From positions 62,001 through 126,000 of the forward strand of contig JAEWWU010000019.1 of the NCBI GenBank assembly GCA_023396255.1: a stretch of DNA of 64,000 nucleotides. Reading direction: 5' to 3'. Made by a program: the position numbers and the translations under genes. The DNA is from Bacteroidota bacterium. Lineage in GTDB: Bacteria; Bacteroidota; Bacteroidia; Bacteroidales; Porphyromonadaceae. Of this stretch, positions 46,012 through 54,953 are shown in pieces (position 1 is the first letter of the stretch; every line of letters begins with the position of its first letter). The notes under the pieces were generated by a model, which had not been told where the DNA came from, did not search any database, and saw nothing but the letters and a program-made list of their open reading frames with translations.

Positions 46012-46152
46012 GAACAAAAAAGGGAACAAGCGACCAAGGCGTGGCAATACTTTGTTTACACTCGCTGTGTCATTTCTCTTTCAAAATTCCTCCCCTCCCT
46101 TACTAAGGAAAGGAGAGATAGTCTTCTTGGTTTTTCTCTTACGCCATTATAA

Positions 46153-46190
46153 AAAAGGTCACCTCCTATGATTTGAAGGTGACCTTTTCG
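46153..46190. terminator. Bidirectional terminator between corA and the pgl-like gene
   Basis: AAAAGGTCACCT pairs perfectly with AGGTGACCTTTT (12 bp, loop 12 nt), with A/T runs outside on both sides, midway between two convergent genes. Confidence 0.85.
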
Positions 46191-46220
46191 ATTTTTAGAC
46201 GCAAAGGATACAATTATTAT

Positions 46221-46949
46221 TCAATATATGGAATAAGACTTTTCTCGCATCGCTTGCGCGTCTGCAAAAAGATGAGCCCACGGACACTTAGCTGCCAAGA
46301 AATTAGCAGGATACTCCTTGGCCTCTGGCATCAGATTTAAAATATCCCCCAACACAAAACGAGCTTCCGGTCCTGTGGTAAAAAAGATAATCTTTTTACT
46401 CTCTTCCAATGCAGCTAAAGAGAGTGTTATAACTTGTTCTTTTGTTTTGATGTTCTTATTGGGCAAATAAACATCTTCTGCCACAAACATTTCCATTTGA
46501 CCGGGAAAAACGCCGGCTGTGCGTCCATCTTCTCCTATCTCAAGTAAGGCAAGATCAAAGCGTGGATATCCTCCTATTTGCGGTACCTGCTCCCTCACAA
46601 CTGAGCGGTAGCGCTCTACTTCTTGATTCAAATCCGCAGCCTCCGGATTGATTGCAAATATCTGCTCCTCCTTAATATTCAGTTTTTCAAACAAGTAAGC
46701 ATATGCCTGCGCCACATTACTGTTTGCTCGTTTACCCATATGCTCATAAGTAAAAAAGAAGCGAACTTTGCTCCAATCTATCGAAGAGGCAAATGGCTCA
46801 GAGGTCAAAATTTCATATAAAAGAGGAGCAGAGTTTCCTCCGGACAGTGCCCAGTTGAAACAATTGGTAGTAGAAGCTATATCTTGCTGAATAGTTTGTG
46901 CCAACTTAATGGCAACCACCTTAGGATCTGTATAATCGTTATAGTTCAT
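46221..46949 (-). CDS. Divergent 6-phosphogluconolactonase homologue
   Basis: The 242 residues are of the 6-phosphogluconolactonase/glucosamine-6-phosphate isomerase fold: FNWALSGGNSAPLLYEIL, DWSKVRFFFTYEHMG, FDLALLEIGEDGRTAGVFPG and KIIFFTTGPEA. Two diagnostic sites depart from the enzyme consensus. The usual FxGDER block is FFTYEHMG, and the histidine of GxDGHTASLFPG, thought to be catalytic, is arginine. The protein may therefore have changed or lost lactonase activity. No glucose-6-phosphate dehydrogenase or 6-phosphogluconate dehydrogenase gene adjoins it. Confidence 0.75.
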   Translation of the reverse strand: MNYNDYTDPKVVAIKLAQTIQQDIASTTNCFNWALSGGNSAPLLYEILTSEPFASSIDWSKVRFFFTYEHMGKRANSNVAQAYAYLFEKLNIKEEQIFAINPEAADLNQEVERYRSVVREQVPQIGGYPRFDLALLEIGEDGRTAGVFPGQMEMFVAEDVYLPNKNIKTKEQVITLSLAALEESKKIIFFTTGPEARFVLGDILNLMPEAKEYPANFLAAKCPWAHLFADAQAMREKSYSIY

Positions 46950-47151
46950 TGTTTTCTCATTCTATGTGTACAATTGTAGGAATAAATCCTGTGCTTGTAA
47001 AACCGATTTGATTCTCTTTTTGTTTACCTCTTGCCCAATACTCATTATAACCTTCAAGACAAGGACACAACAGCCGACCCCGACAACTCTCTCTTGAAGA
47101 AAAAAGTTACCGGGGCCGCTTTTCTTTACAAAACTAAATTAGCTCTGTTGC

Positions 47152-48351
47152 TTACTTTTCAAACTCAATATCCACGTCAAGATGCTCGTGCCAAGGCAAG
47201 CCTTGTTTTGCCAATTCTTCAAGGAATGGATCCGGATCGAACTCCTCTACATTGTAAACCCCCGGACGTTTCCACAACCCTTTGGCAAACATCATAGCCC
47301 CCACGGTAGCGGGAACACCCGTCGTGTAACTCACCCCTTGAGTGCCGGTTTCCCTATAAGCGGCTTGATGGCTGCAATTGTTCCAAATGTAATAGGTATG
47401 TTCCTCCCCATTCTTCACTCCTCTAATTCGACAGCCAATGGATGTTTCTCCCGTATAATTCTCGCCCAAATCTCCAGGATTAGGTAAAACTGCTTTCAAG
47501 AATTGGATGGGAACAATTTCCACACCATTGTAATTAATTGGCTCAATGCTACTCATCCCAATGTTTTGAATCACTTCGAGATATTTGAGGTATTCCTCGC
47601 CGAAAGTCATCCAAAAGCGAGCTCTCTTAAGGGATGGGAAGTTCTTCACCAGGGATTCCAACTCTTCGTGGTAAAGCAAATAAGACTCTCTTGCCCCGAT
47701 TCCCGGATAATGTAGTGTCCTGTGAATTTCTTGAGGTTCTGTCTCGATCCATTGTCCCTCTTGGAAATACTTTCCTTTCTGAGTAATCTCTCGAATATTG
47801 ATTTCAGGATTGAAATTAGTTGCAAAGGCTTTGTGGTGGTCTCCTCCATTACAATCCACAATATCCAAATAATGAATCTCATCGAAGTGATGCTTTGCTG
47901 CGTAGGCAGTGAAGACACTTGTTACCCCCGGATCGAATCCACAGCCCAATATAGCTGTGAGCCCGGCTTTCTCAAAGCGATCTTTGTAAGCCCACTGCCA
48001 ACTGTATTGATACTTGGCCTCATCCAAGGGCTCATAATTAGCAGTATCCAAATAGTTTACTCCGGCTTCTAGACAGGCGTCCATAATGGTCAAGTCTTGG
48101 TAGGGTAAAGCCACATTAATGCACAAATCCGGTTTGAACTGTTTGAACAACTCCACCAATTGAGGAACACTGTCTGCATCTACGGCCGCAGTTTGAATTT
48201 TCACATTCTCGATCTCCGATGCAATTTTATCGCATTTGCTCTTGGTACGACTGGCGAGCATTATATCCGTAAAAACATCGCTGTTCATTGCCACCTTCTT
48301 GGCAACTACAGTCCCCACTCCGCCGGCACCAATGATTATCACTCTTGCCAT
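47152..48351 (-). CDS. Carboxynorspermidine/saccharopine dehydrogenase family enzyme
   Basis: The 399 residues have a Rossmann N-terminus (ARVIIIGAGGVGTVVAKK) and the saccharopine-dehydrogenase-like body (GVNYLDTANYEPLDEAKYQY, ILGCGFDPGVTSVFTAYAAK, DCNGGDHH). Length and motifs match carboxynorspermidine synthase, which reductively joins aspartate semialdehyde to a diamine in the alternative spermidine pathway common in gut and oral Bacteroidetes. The decarboxylase partner (nspC) is not adjacent. The exact diamine used cannot be read. Confidence 0.87.
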   Translation of the reverse strand: MARVIIIGAGGVGTVVAKKVAMNSDVFTDIMLASRTKSKCDKIASEIENVKIQTAAVDADSVPQLVELFKQFKPDLCINVALPYQDLTIMDACLEAGVNYLDTANYEPLDEAKYQYSWQWAYKDRFEKAGLTAILGCGFDPGVTSVFTAYAAKHHFDEIHYLDIVDCNGGDHHKAFATNFNPEINIREITQKGKYFQEGQWIETEPQEIHRTLHYPGIGARESYLLYHEELESLVKNFPSLKRARFWMTFGEEYLKYLEVIQNIGMSSIEPINYNGVEIVPIQFLKAVLPNPGDLGENYTGETSIGCRIRGVKNGEEHTYYIWNNCSHQAAYRETGTQGVSYTTGVPATVGAMMFAKGLWKRPGVYNVEEFDPDPFLEELAKQGLPWHEHLDVDIEFEK

Positions 48352-48429
48352 AATTATAAGGTGTATTTAGTTTTATTATTTATTACAAGGTTTCTTTTCA
48401 AAAATCCATCTTGCCTAAAATAGCTTTGT

Positions 48430-50154
48430 TCAGAGAGACTCTGGTTGATGGATTCTGAAATTAGCCAACTCTTCTATTGGGAAAGTACGGATGTAGCGTT
48501 CTAACTTATCCATTTCCGCTTGAGCATATCGGAAGTACACCCGTGCCGAAGTAGAGAAAAGCTCCGGATTGCGCTGCGCATCGTACATCAATAAGTGAGC
48601 AAACAGGGTATGACCCGTCATTTCTACCAATCGGCGAGCGTGGAAATCCAATAACTCCTGATTTTTCTGATCCGAAACAAAAGCGACACACTCCTCTACT
48701 CGTTGCAGCCACAAGCCCAACTCATCTTTCATAGGTTGCCAAGAAGCAGAAACCGGCTCATTGCGGTATTCCTTTATCCTTCCGACATAAGTACCGGTAG
48801 TTACGTGTCGAATGGCAGCCACCACCTGCAACTGAGTAGTACCCTCATAAATATTGGTAATACGCACATCCCTATAGAGACGCTCGCAGGTGTAATCTTT
48901 CATATAGCCAGATCCCCCGTGAATCTGAACACAATCGTACACATTCTGGTTAGCAAACTCGGTAGACATACCCTTACCCATAGGAGTAAAAGCATCCGCC
49001 AATCGAGAATAATATTTCAGTTCAGTACGCTCTTCGGCTGTAAGTTTGCGTTCGCGGGCAACATCTTCCAAAGCCTTGTACATATCTACATACCTACTTG
49101 TTTCGTAAAGATGCGAGCGAGTGGCATCAGTTTTTGCTCTCATAAGAGCGAGCATCTCAAATACTGCAGGGAAATGATCGATGCTTTTACCATATTGTTT
49201 GCGATCTGCAGCATAAGCCAACGCTTCTTGATAAGCATTCTCGGATAGCCCCACAGCCTGTGCCATAATACCCAAACGAGCACCATTCATCAAAGACATT
49301 ACATATTTTATAAGTCCCAGTTTGCGCTCTCCGCACAGCTCGGCACGAGCATTTTTGAATACCAACTCACAAGTGGGCACACCTTTGATTCCCATTTTGT
49401 TTTCAATGCGACGCACCGTTACTCCCCCACTATTCTTATCGTAGATAAACATAGAAAGTCCACGAGCATCGTGAGAGTTTTCTTCACTACGGGCTAAAAC
49501 AAGGTGCAAATCGCTATCTCCATTAGTGATAAACCGCTTTACTCCATTGAGGTACCAACATCCGTCCGCTTCGCTGTAAGTAGCCTTGAGCATAACGGCT
49601 TGCAAGTCGCTACCAGCATCGGGTTCTGTCAAGTCCATAGACATTGTTTCGCCGGCACAAACGCGTGGAAGAAAACGACTACGCTGATCATCATTACCAA
49701 ACTCGTAAAGAGTTTCGGCACAATCTTGCAACCCCCACAGATTCTCAAAACCGGCATCCGAACGAGATACGATTTCGGCAGCCATAATATATGGGGTGAT
49801 GGGGAAATTGAGTCCACCATAGCGACGATCAATGGCAATCCCCATAAGTCCGGCTTTGCGCACCGCATCCAAGTTTTGCTGTGTAAGAGGGTCATAGCTT
49901 ACGCGCCCATCGTGCAAAGAGGGGCCCGTTTTATCTACTTCTTGCGAATTTGGGGCTATGATATTAGCACATATATCCCCGACTATTTCGAGTACTTGGT
50001 GATAGTTGTCCATCGCATCAGCATAATCCATAGGAGCATAGTCGTAATTCTTACGCTGCGTATAATCTCTTTCTTTGAGTTGCACAATACGCTCCATAAG
50101 CGGGTGATTCAAGTGGAAACTCAAATGCGGGAGGTCTGTATAATGATTTGCCAT
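48430..50154 (-). CDS. Acyl-CoA dehydrogenase
   Basis: A 574-residue FAD enzyme of the acyl-CoA dehydrogenase family: GLMGIAIDRRYGG, MDLTEPDAGSDLQAV, the FAD/substrate loop FITNGDSDLHLVLARSE, QIHGGSGYMKDYTCERLYRD, and the catalytic-base region NIYEGTTQLQ. A C-terminal helical extension of about 130 residues follows. It is the third gene of an etfB-etfA-acd operon (6 nt after etfA), so electrons from the acyl-CoA, or towards enoyl-CoA in fermentation, pass through the flavoprotein. In Porphyromonas a role in butyrate formation is plausible but inferred. Confidence 0.9.
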   Translation of the reverse strand: MANHYTDLPHLSFHLNHPLMERIVQLKERDYTQRKNYDYAPMDYADAMDNYHQVLEIVGDICANIIAPNSQEVDKTGPSLHDGRVSYDPLTQQNLDAVRKAGLMGIAIDRRYGGLNFPITPYIMAAEIVSRSDAGFENLWGLQDCAETLYEFGNDDQRSRFLPRVCAGETMSMDLTEPDAGSDLQAVMLKATYSEADGCWYLNGVKRFITNGDSDLHLVLARSEENSHDARGLSMFIYDKNSGGVTVRRIENKMGIKGVPTCELVFKNARAELCGERKLGLIKYVMSLMNGARLGIMAQAVGLSENAYQEALAYAADRKQYGKSIDHFPAVFEMLALMRAKTDATRSHLYETSRYVDMYKALEDVARERKLTAEERTELKYYSRLADAFTPMGKGMSTEFANQNVYDCVQIHGGSGYMKDYTCERLYRDVRITNIYEGTTQLQVVAAIRHVTTGTYVGRIKEYRNEPVSASWQPMKDELGLWLQRVEECVAFVSDQKNQELLDFHARRLVEMTGHTLFAHLLMYDAQRNPELFSTSARVYFRYAQAEMDKLERYIRTFPIEELANFRIHQPESL

Positions 50155-50160
50155 AATGTT

Positions 50161-51180
50161 TTACTTAGAATTTTTCTTGTAGAATTTAATAAACTGAGGG
50201 ATTACCTCCTCTATCTTACCCACGATGACGTAATCGGCAATACTATTAATTGGAGCATCCGGGTCATTATTTATAGAAATTATCATCGAGCTTTCTTGCA
50301 TTCCGGCAACGTGCTGAATCTGTCCACTGATTCCACAAGCGATGTACAGCTTAGGACGGACGGTAACACCGGTTTGTCCAATCTGACGGTCGTGCTCTAC
50401 AAATCCGGCATCAACAGCTGCTCGAGAAGCTCCGACCTCGGCTCCCAAGAGATTTGCTAAGTCGAAGAGCAATTGAAAGTTTTCCTTACTCCCAACACCG
50501 TAACCGCCTCCTATAACAATGGGGGCACCTCCCAAGTTTACCTTACTTTGCTGAATATGGCGTTCTATTATTTCAGTAACAAAATCAGCATCTGTGACAA
50601 ACTCTGCCACGTTGTATCTCTTAACATTGCCTTTGTAGTTGACATCCAAAATTTCTTTCTTCATCACCCCTGGGCGAACGGTAGCCATCTGTGGTCTGCA
50701 ATCTGGGTTTACAATAGTAGCCACAATATTTCCACCAAATGCGGGGCGGATTTGATACAACAAATCTTTGTACTCTTGCTTGGTTTTACCATCCGTATGA
50801 GGTCCTATTTCCAAAGAGGTACAATCGGCCGTCAGACCGCTCCCCAAAGCCGAAGAGATGCGAGGGCCCAAATCTCGCCCCACTGTGGTAGCTCCCATTA
50901 AACAAATTTGGGGTTTCAAATCTGCAAATAACTTAGTAATAATTGCAGAAGTAGGCAGTGTAAGATAATGCTCTAATCTGGGATCTTCGAACAAATGCAA
51001 CATATCCACCCCATAGGGTATTACCTGTTCTGCAATAGAGCTGCCGTCATTAGTAATGGCAATACACTCGAGCTGAACACCCAACTGAGAGGCAAGACTG
51101 CGTCCTTTGGTCAACAATTCCAGACTTACATCCAAGACCTGACCCTCTTCTATCTCTAAATAAACAAATACGTTATTCAT
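50161..51180 (-). CDS. etfA: Electron transfer flavoprotein alpha subunit
   Basis: The 339 residues comprise an N-terminal adenine-nucleotide-hydrolase-like domain and the C-terminal FAD-binding domain with VIGGGYGVGSKENFQLL, LGAEVGASRAAVDAGF, QIGQTGVTVRPKLYIACGIS and SMIISINNDPDAPI. It carries the FAD of the EtfAB heterodimer that exchanges electrons with the dehydrogenase encoded just downstream (6 nt) and sits 17 nt after etfB. Confidence 0.94.
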   Translation of the reverse strand: MNNVFVYLEIEEGQVLDVSLELLTKGRSLASQLGVQLECIAITNDGSSIAEQVIPYGVDMLHLFEDPRLEHYLTLPTSAIITKLFADLKPQICLMGATTVGRDLGPRISSALGSGLTADCTSLEIGPHTDGKTKQEYKDLLYQIRPAFGGNIVATIVNPDCRPQMATVRPGVMKKEILDVNYKGNVKRYNVAEFVTDADFVTEIIERHIQQSKVNLGGAPIVIGGGYGVGSKENFQLLFDLANLLGAEVGASRAAVDAGFVEHDRQIGQTGVTVRPKLYIACGISGQIQHVAGMQESSMIISINNDPDAPINSIADYVIVGKIEEVIPQFIKFYKKNSK

Positions 51181-51197
51181 ATCTTGTATCTCTTCTT

Positions 51198-52067
51198 TTA
51201 TCCTATGGTGTGATTATTCATAAGCTCCCGAACAAGTTCTTCTATTTCCTGATCTGTGGGGGCTATGCGCCGTACTTCCTTGCTCTTGAAAACTACATTT
51301 TCTACTTTCTTCACCTTCGTTGGAGAACCGTTCAAACCGCACTGTTCCAAATCAGCGTTTATATCTGCCGCGCTCAGTTCGTGCAAATGAAGATAAGAAC
51401 ACTCGTTCCACAAATTTTGGTGCGCCTCGGTAGCTGTCGCTATTTCAGAGGGAGTGGCAGCATATTTATATTTCTGCAATCGTTTGGCATTGCGCGAACG
51501 ACAAGGCACTGCCGACCCTGTTACTGTAACCAGCAAAGGTAGAGGAGCTTTTACAATTTCTACCCCTCTTTCCAATCGCCTCTTTACAGTGATGGTTTTA
51601 TTTTCTATTCGTTGAATTTCTTCGCAATAAGTAATGGCATTGAGCCCCAATTTTTGAGCGACCTGAGGTCCCACCTGTGCAGTATCTCCATCTATGGCCT
51701 GTCGCCCACAGAGAATAACATCTGGGGTTCCACATATATGTTTGATAGCTGTAGCCAAAGCATAGCTGGTTGCCAAAGTATCTGCACCGGCAAAAGCCCT
51801 ATCGGTAAGCAAATATCCATTGTCGGCACCTCTGTAAATAGCTTCTTTGATTATCTCCGAAGCCCGAGGAGGCCCCATAGTCAAGAGAGTAATAGTGCTG
51901 CCCGGATGTTGTTCTTTTAGGACAAGAGCCTGTTCTAAGGCGTTGAGATCCTCCGGATTAAAGATGGCAGGCAATACAGCTCGATTGATGGTGCCATCTT
52001 CCTTCATAGCATCTTTACCAACGTTGCGCGTATCCGGCACTTGCTTGGCTAATACAATAATCTTCAT
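51198..52067 (-). CDS. etfB: Electron transfer flavoprotein beta subunit
   Basis: The 289 residues start MKIIVLAKQVPDTRNVGKDA and contain the EtfB motifs LTMGPPRASEIIKEAIYRGADNGYLL (split as LLTMGPPRASEII and AIYRGADNGY), LCGRQAIDGDTAQVGPQVA and PLPLLVTVTG, with the AMP-binding fold. It heads the etfB-etfA-acd operon. Confidence 0.94.
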   Translation of the reverse strand: MKIIVLAKQVPDTRNVGKDAMKEDGTINRAVLPAIFNPEDLNALEQALVLKEQHPGSTITLLTMGPPRASEIIKEAIYRGADNGYLLTDRAFAGADTLATSYALATAIKHICGTPDVILCGRQAIDGDTAQVGPQVAQKLGLNAITYCEEIQRIENKTITVKRRLERGVEIVKAPLPLLVTVTGSAVPCRSRNAKRLQKYKYAATPSEIATATEAHQNLWNECSYLHLHELSAADINADLEQCGLNGSPTKVKKVENVVFKSKEVRRIAPTDQEIEELVRELMNNHTIG

Positions 52068-52100
52068 ATAATTTAATGTATAGTGTGTTAATACTTTTTT

Positions 52101-52820
52101 CTACCTGTTCAAAATTTTATTTTTCCCAATCACTGCCTGATAGGGTTTAACATACTGTGGTTGCCAATAGGCAACATCGACAAAAGAGTGCTCTTGGAAA
52201 GCTCTCCAAATAATCTGCCGAGCTTGCACAATAGAAGCCTGTGCTATCTGCTCGACGAACAGCCCCTCTTGAGGAGTAACCCCAACCGTATCCCCAACAA
52301 TATAGACCGTTCCCTCTGCACTTGCATACTGCTGCAAAAGAGAGGCGACCCACTCCGGAGTGATAACATCCGCTCGTGGTTCCGAAATTGGCATTCCAGA
52401 AGCATCAAACATCTGCACATAAGCATCGGCACTGCTTGCCTTGCGAACTACGGCTATGACATCGGAAGAATGTTGAGGATATTTTTCGCTGCACAACAAC
52501 TCCACTGCAAATAGCTGCAAAGTAGGAATAGCGATCAAGGGGACAGACAATCCATAGGCGAGTCCCTTGGCTATGGAGGCTCCTATACGCAATCCGGTAT
52601 AGGAACCCGGCCCTCCGGTTACAGCAATTGCCACGACAGAGACATTGCTTCTACGAGCAATCGCCAAAGCCTCTTGGCAATATCCCCCCACGACCGAAGA
52701 ATTGCTCTCTTGGGTGCAATGGTCTTTTATGTGAAAAAGAGACTCATCGGAAGTAAACAAGGCCACCTCACAGTTTTGAGTAGAGGTGTCAATCATCAAC
52801 AAAGCCGAGCTACTATTCAT
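52101..52820 (-). CDS. tsaB: tRNA t6A synthesis protein TsaB
   Basis: An ASKHA-fold non-catalytic partner of TsaD in threonylcarbamoyladenosine synthesis. It has 239 residues, with LLMIDTSTQNCEVALF, the conserved VAVTGGPGSYTGLRIGASIAK-type block (AVTGGPGSYTGLRIG) and a C-terminal YWQPQYVKPYQ. The gene for the ATPase partner TsaE is also in the window, at 6608. It lies 19 nt after pdxH and 33 nt before etfB on the same strand. Confidence 0.93.
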   Translation of the reverse strand: MNSSSALLMIDTSTQNCEVALFTSDESLFHIKDHCTQESNSSVVGGYCQEALAIARRSNVSVVAIAVTGGPGSYTGLRIGASIAKGLAYGLSVPLIAIPTLQLFAVELLCSEKYPQHSSDVIAVVRKASSADAYVQMFDASGMPISEPRADVITPEWVASLLQQYASAEGTVYIVGDTVGVTPQEGLFVEQIAQASIVQARQIIWRAFQEHSFVDVAYWQPQYVKPYQAVIGKNKILNR

Positions 52821-52839
52821 AGTTTACCAAAATCCTATG

Positions 52840-53487
52840 TTAAGGGGCCAAACGATCCAATGACCACTCCCCTCCCTCTTGGAGAGTGTATAGAAAACGG
52901 TCGTGCAAACGACTTTCCCGTCCTTGCCAAAATTCTATTCGAGAGGGTCGTACGGCAAAGCCCCCCCAAGTCTCGGGGCGAGGCACTTCACGCCCAGCGA
53001 AACGAAGAGACTCTTTGGTAAACTCTTTATAGATATATGCTCTATCCGGGATGGGATGACTTTGTGGCGATATGCGCGCACCGACCCTACTCTTGTAAGG
53101 ACGTGTCTTAAAATAAGCGTCACTCAATTCGGGCTCCAATATTCGGGCAACACCTTCCACGTGAATTTGGCGTTCCAACTCGTGCCATAGAAAAGTAAGG
53201 CTTACGTAAGGATTGCGTCTTATCTGTTGCCCCTTGCGGCTTTCGTAATTACTATAAAAAACGAACTCTCCATCAAGAAGCTCCTTGAGCAATACAGTGC
53301 GCGAGCTAGGATGCCCCTCCGGAGTAGACGTACATACCAAAACGGCAGTCGGCTCTAGCACACTCTTATCGGTCACAGCCTCCTTGAGCCACAAATCCAC
53401 AAGCAGGAAAGGATCTTCCGGCATATCTTTACGGCTCAAACTTTTTCGTCCAAAATCGCGACGAATATCTTCTAAGTGCAAATCCAT
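52840..53487 (-). CDS. pdxH: Pyridoxine/pyridoxamine 5'-phosphate oxidase
   Basis: FMN enzyme making pyridoxal 5'-phosphate. From ATG 53487 there are 215 residues: DIRRDFGRKSLSRKDMPEDP, PSSRTVLLKEL, FVFYSNYESRKGQQI, RQIHVEGVARIL and the C-terminal PSRIEFWQGRESRLHDRFLY. The longer frame from 53508 adds MLLYLYN and is less likely. A TAnnTTTG element lies only 6 nt before the ATG, which would give a nearly leaderless mRNA. PLP is the cofactor of Mgl, encoded in the same window. Confidence 0.94.
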   Translation of the reverse strand: MDLHLEDIRRDFGRKSLSRKDMPEDPFLLVDLWLKEAVTDKSVLEPTAVLVCTSTPEGHPSSRTVLLKELLDGEFVFYSNYESRKGQQIRRNPYVSLTFLWHELERQIHVEGVARILEPELSDAYFKTRPYKSRVGARISPQSHPIPDRAYIYKEFTKESLRFAGREVPRPETWGGFAVRPSRIEFWQGRESRLHDRFLYTLQEGGEWSLDRLAP

Positions 53488-53493
53488 ATTGTA

Positions 53494-53501
53494 CAAATAT
53501 A
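53494..53501 (-). promoter_or_regulatory. Candidate promoter of pdxH
   Basis: TATATTTG on the minus strand matches the -7 consensus but sits 6 nt before the pdxH ATG. Either the message is leaderless or the match is chance in AT-rich DNA. Confidence 0.3.
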
Positions 53502-53603
53502 GCAACAATTATCTTATAGATAAATCCATTTACTTACAGTCCACAGAACCGGAAGCACATCGTTTATCTCTGTTTTGCGGTACAAAGCTACTTTTTTTTT
53601 AGA

Positions 53604-53611
53604 TACCTTTG
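53604..53611 (+). promoter_or_regulatory. Likely promoter of the serine dehydratase gene
   Basis: TACCTTTG matches TAnnTTTG, about 50 nt before the ATG at 53662. A TTTTG lies further upstream but at an overlong spacing. It falls inside the longer open frame and so favours the ATG start. Confidence 0.42.
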
Positions 53612-53661
53612 GGACCTATTTACACAAACAACACAAGCAAAAGAATAAATTGACCCAAACT

Positions 53662-54885
53662 ATGATGGATTCCATTAAATCTATATACCGCATCGGACAC
53701 GGTCCAAGCAGCAGTCATACCATCGGTCCGATGAGAGCCTCCGAAATGTTTCTCAAGCAGCTCAAAGGACTGGACATTTGCCGCGTAGAAGCAACTCTTT
53801 ACGGAAGTTTGGCAGCAACAGGAAAGGGACATATGACAGATCAGGCCATTTTATCGGTCCTCAATCCCATATTCCCCACCGAGATTTTATGGGAACCCAA
53901 GACAGAGCCCTCTTTTCACACCAACGGAATTCTCTTTAGGGCTTTGGGAAAAGACAACAAAGAGTTGAAGCGGTTTATGATCTACAGCATTGGCGGAGGA
54001 ATATTGGCAAATGAATCTTTCAACGAGCAAGTATCCCAAAACATCTACGCCTTTAGCACAATGAAAGAAATTATCACTCATCTCAACAGACGAGGATTTT
54101 CTTTTTGGGAGTATGTAGAGGAGTGCGAAGGAGAAGATATTTGGGATTATTTGGCTGAAGTTTGGTCCGTTATGCAGCAAAGCATCAAAGACGGATTGGA
54201 AGCCGAAGGAGTGTTGCCGGGGGGATTGAATCTCCGGAGAAAAGCTGCTGACATTATGATTAAATCGTTATCATACAGCGAGGGGGTACGAACCAGAGGA
54301 CAGATATACGCTTATGCTTTGGCTGTAAGCGAACAGAATGCAAGTGGAGGCAAAGTGGTTACGGCTCCGACTTGTGGTTCTTGCGGAGTGATGCCATCGG
54401 TTCTCTACTATCTACAAAAAACCCGCAATTTTTCAGATAAACGCATCCTTCGCAGTTTAGCCACCGGGGGACTTTTTGCCAATGTGGTACGCACCAATGC
54501 CTCCATCTCGGGTGCAGAAGTGGGTTGCCAAGGAGAAGTAGGGGTTGCCTGTGCTATGGCTGCTGCCGCTGCCAGCCAACTTTTCGGGGGCACTCTGTCT
54601 CAAATTGAGTATGCCGCAGAAATGGGATTGGAGCATCACTTAGGGCTCACTTGCGACCCCGTGTGCGGTTTGGTACAAATACCTTGTATCGAACGCAACG
54701 CCTTTGCTGCCAGCAGGGCCCTTGATGCCAATACTTATGCAAACTTTTCGGACGGGAGGCACCGTGTTAGCTTTGACCAAGTAGTAGCTGCTATGCACCA
54801 AACCGGAAAAGATCTTCCCAGTTTGTACAAAGAAACGGCCGAAGGAGGCTTAGCCATTCTTACTCCCATTACAATTCAAGACTGA
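53662..54885 (+). CDS. sdaA: L-serine ammonia-lyase, iron-sulfur type
   Basis: Deaminates L-serine to pyruvate and ammonia with a [4Fe-4S] cluster. The 407-residue single-chain form contains the beta domain (MDSIKSIYRIGHGPSSSHTI) and the alpha domain with cluster cysteines in APTCGSCGVMP and CDPVCGLVQIPCIERN. The start at MMDSIKS is chosen; the frame extending to 53575 lies over the promoter and is unlike the family. It is monocistronic with a strong terminator, and fits amino-acid fermentation. Confidence 0.93.
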   Translation: MMDSIKSIYRIGHGPSSSHTIGPMRASEMFLKQLKGLDICRVEATLYGSLAATGKGHMTDQAILSVLNPIFPTEILWEPKTEPSFHTNGILFRALGKDNKELKRFMIYSIGGGILANESFNEQVSQNIYAFSTMKEIITHLNRRGFSFWEYVEECEGEDIWDYLAEVWSVMQQSIKDGLEAEGVLPGGLNLRRKAADIMIKSLSYSEGVRTRGQIYAYALAVSEQNASGGKVVTAPTCGSCGVMPSVLYYLQKTRNFSDKRILRSLATGGLFANVVRTNASISGAEVGCQGEVGVACAMAAAAASQLFGGTLSQIEYAAEMGLEHHLGLTCDPVCGLVQIPCIERNAFAASRALDANTYANFSDGRHRVSFDQVVAAMHQTGKDLPSLYKETAEGGLAILTPITIQD

Positions 54886-54906
54886 TAAAAACCAAACTTG
54901 ACAAAC

Positions 54907-54953
54907 AAAAACGAGACTGAGGGTTGTTGTTGCTCTCGGTCTCGTTTTTTGTT
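54907..54953 (+). terminator. Terminator of the serine dehydratase gene
   Basis: AACGAGAC(t)GAG pairs with CTC(g)GTCTCGTT around a TG-rich loop, followed by TTTTTT, about 25 nt past the stop. Confidence 0.78.

Noticed and set aside
49504..50460. 318-codon plus-strand frame opposite the acyl-CoA dehydrogenase and etfA genes
   Set aside because: It crosses the boundary of two real minus-strand genes and lacks any domain pattern.
53575..53661. N-terminal extension of the serine dehydratase
   Set aside because: It needs a non-ATG start, overlaps the probable promoter, and the family begins at MDSIKSIYRIGHGPSSSH.
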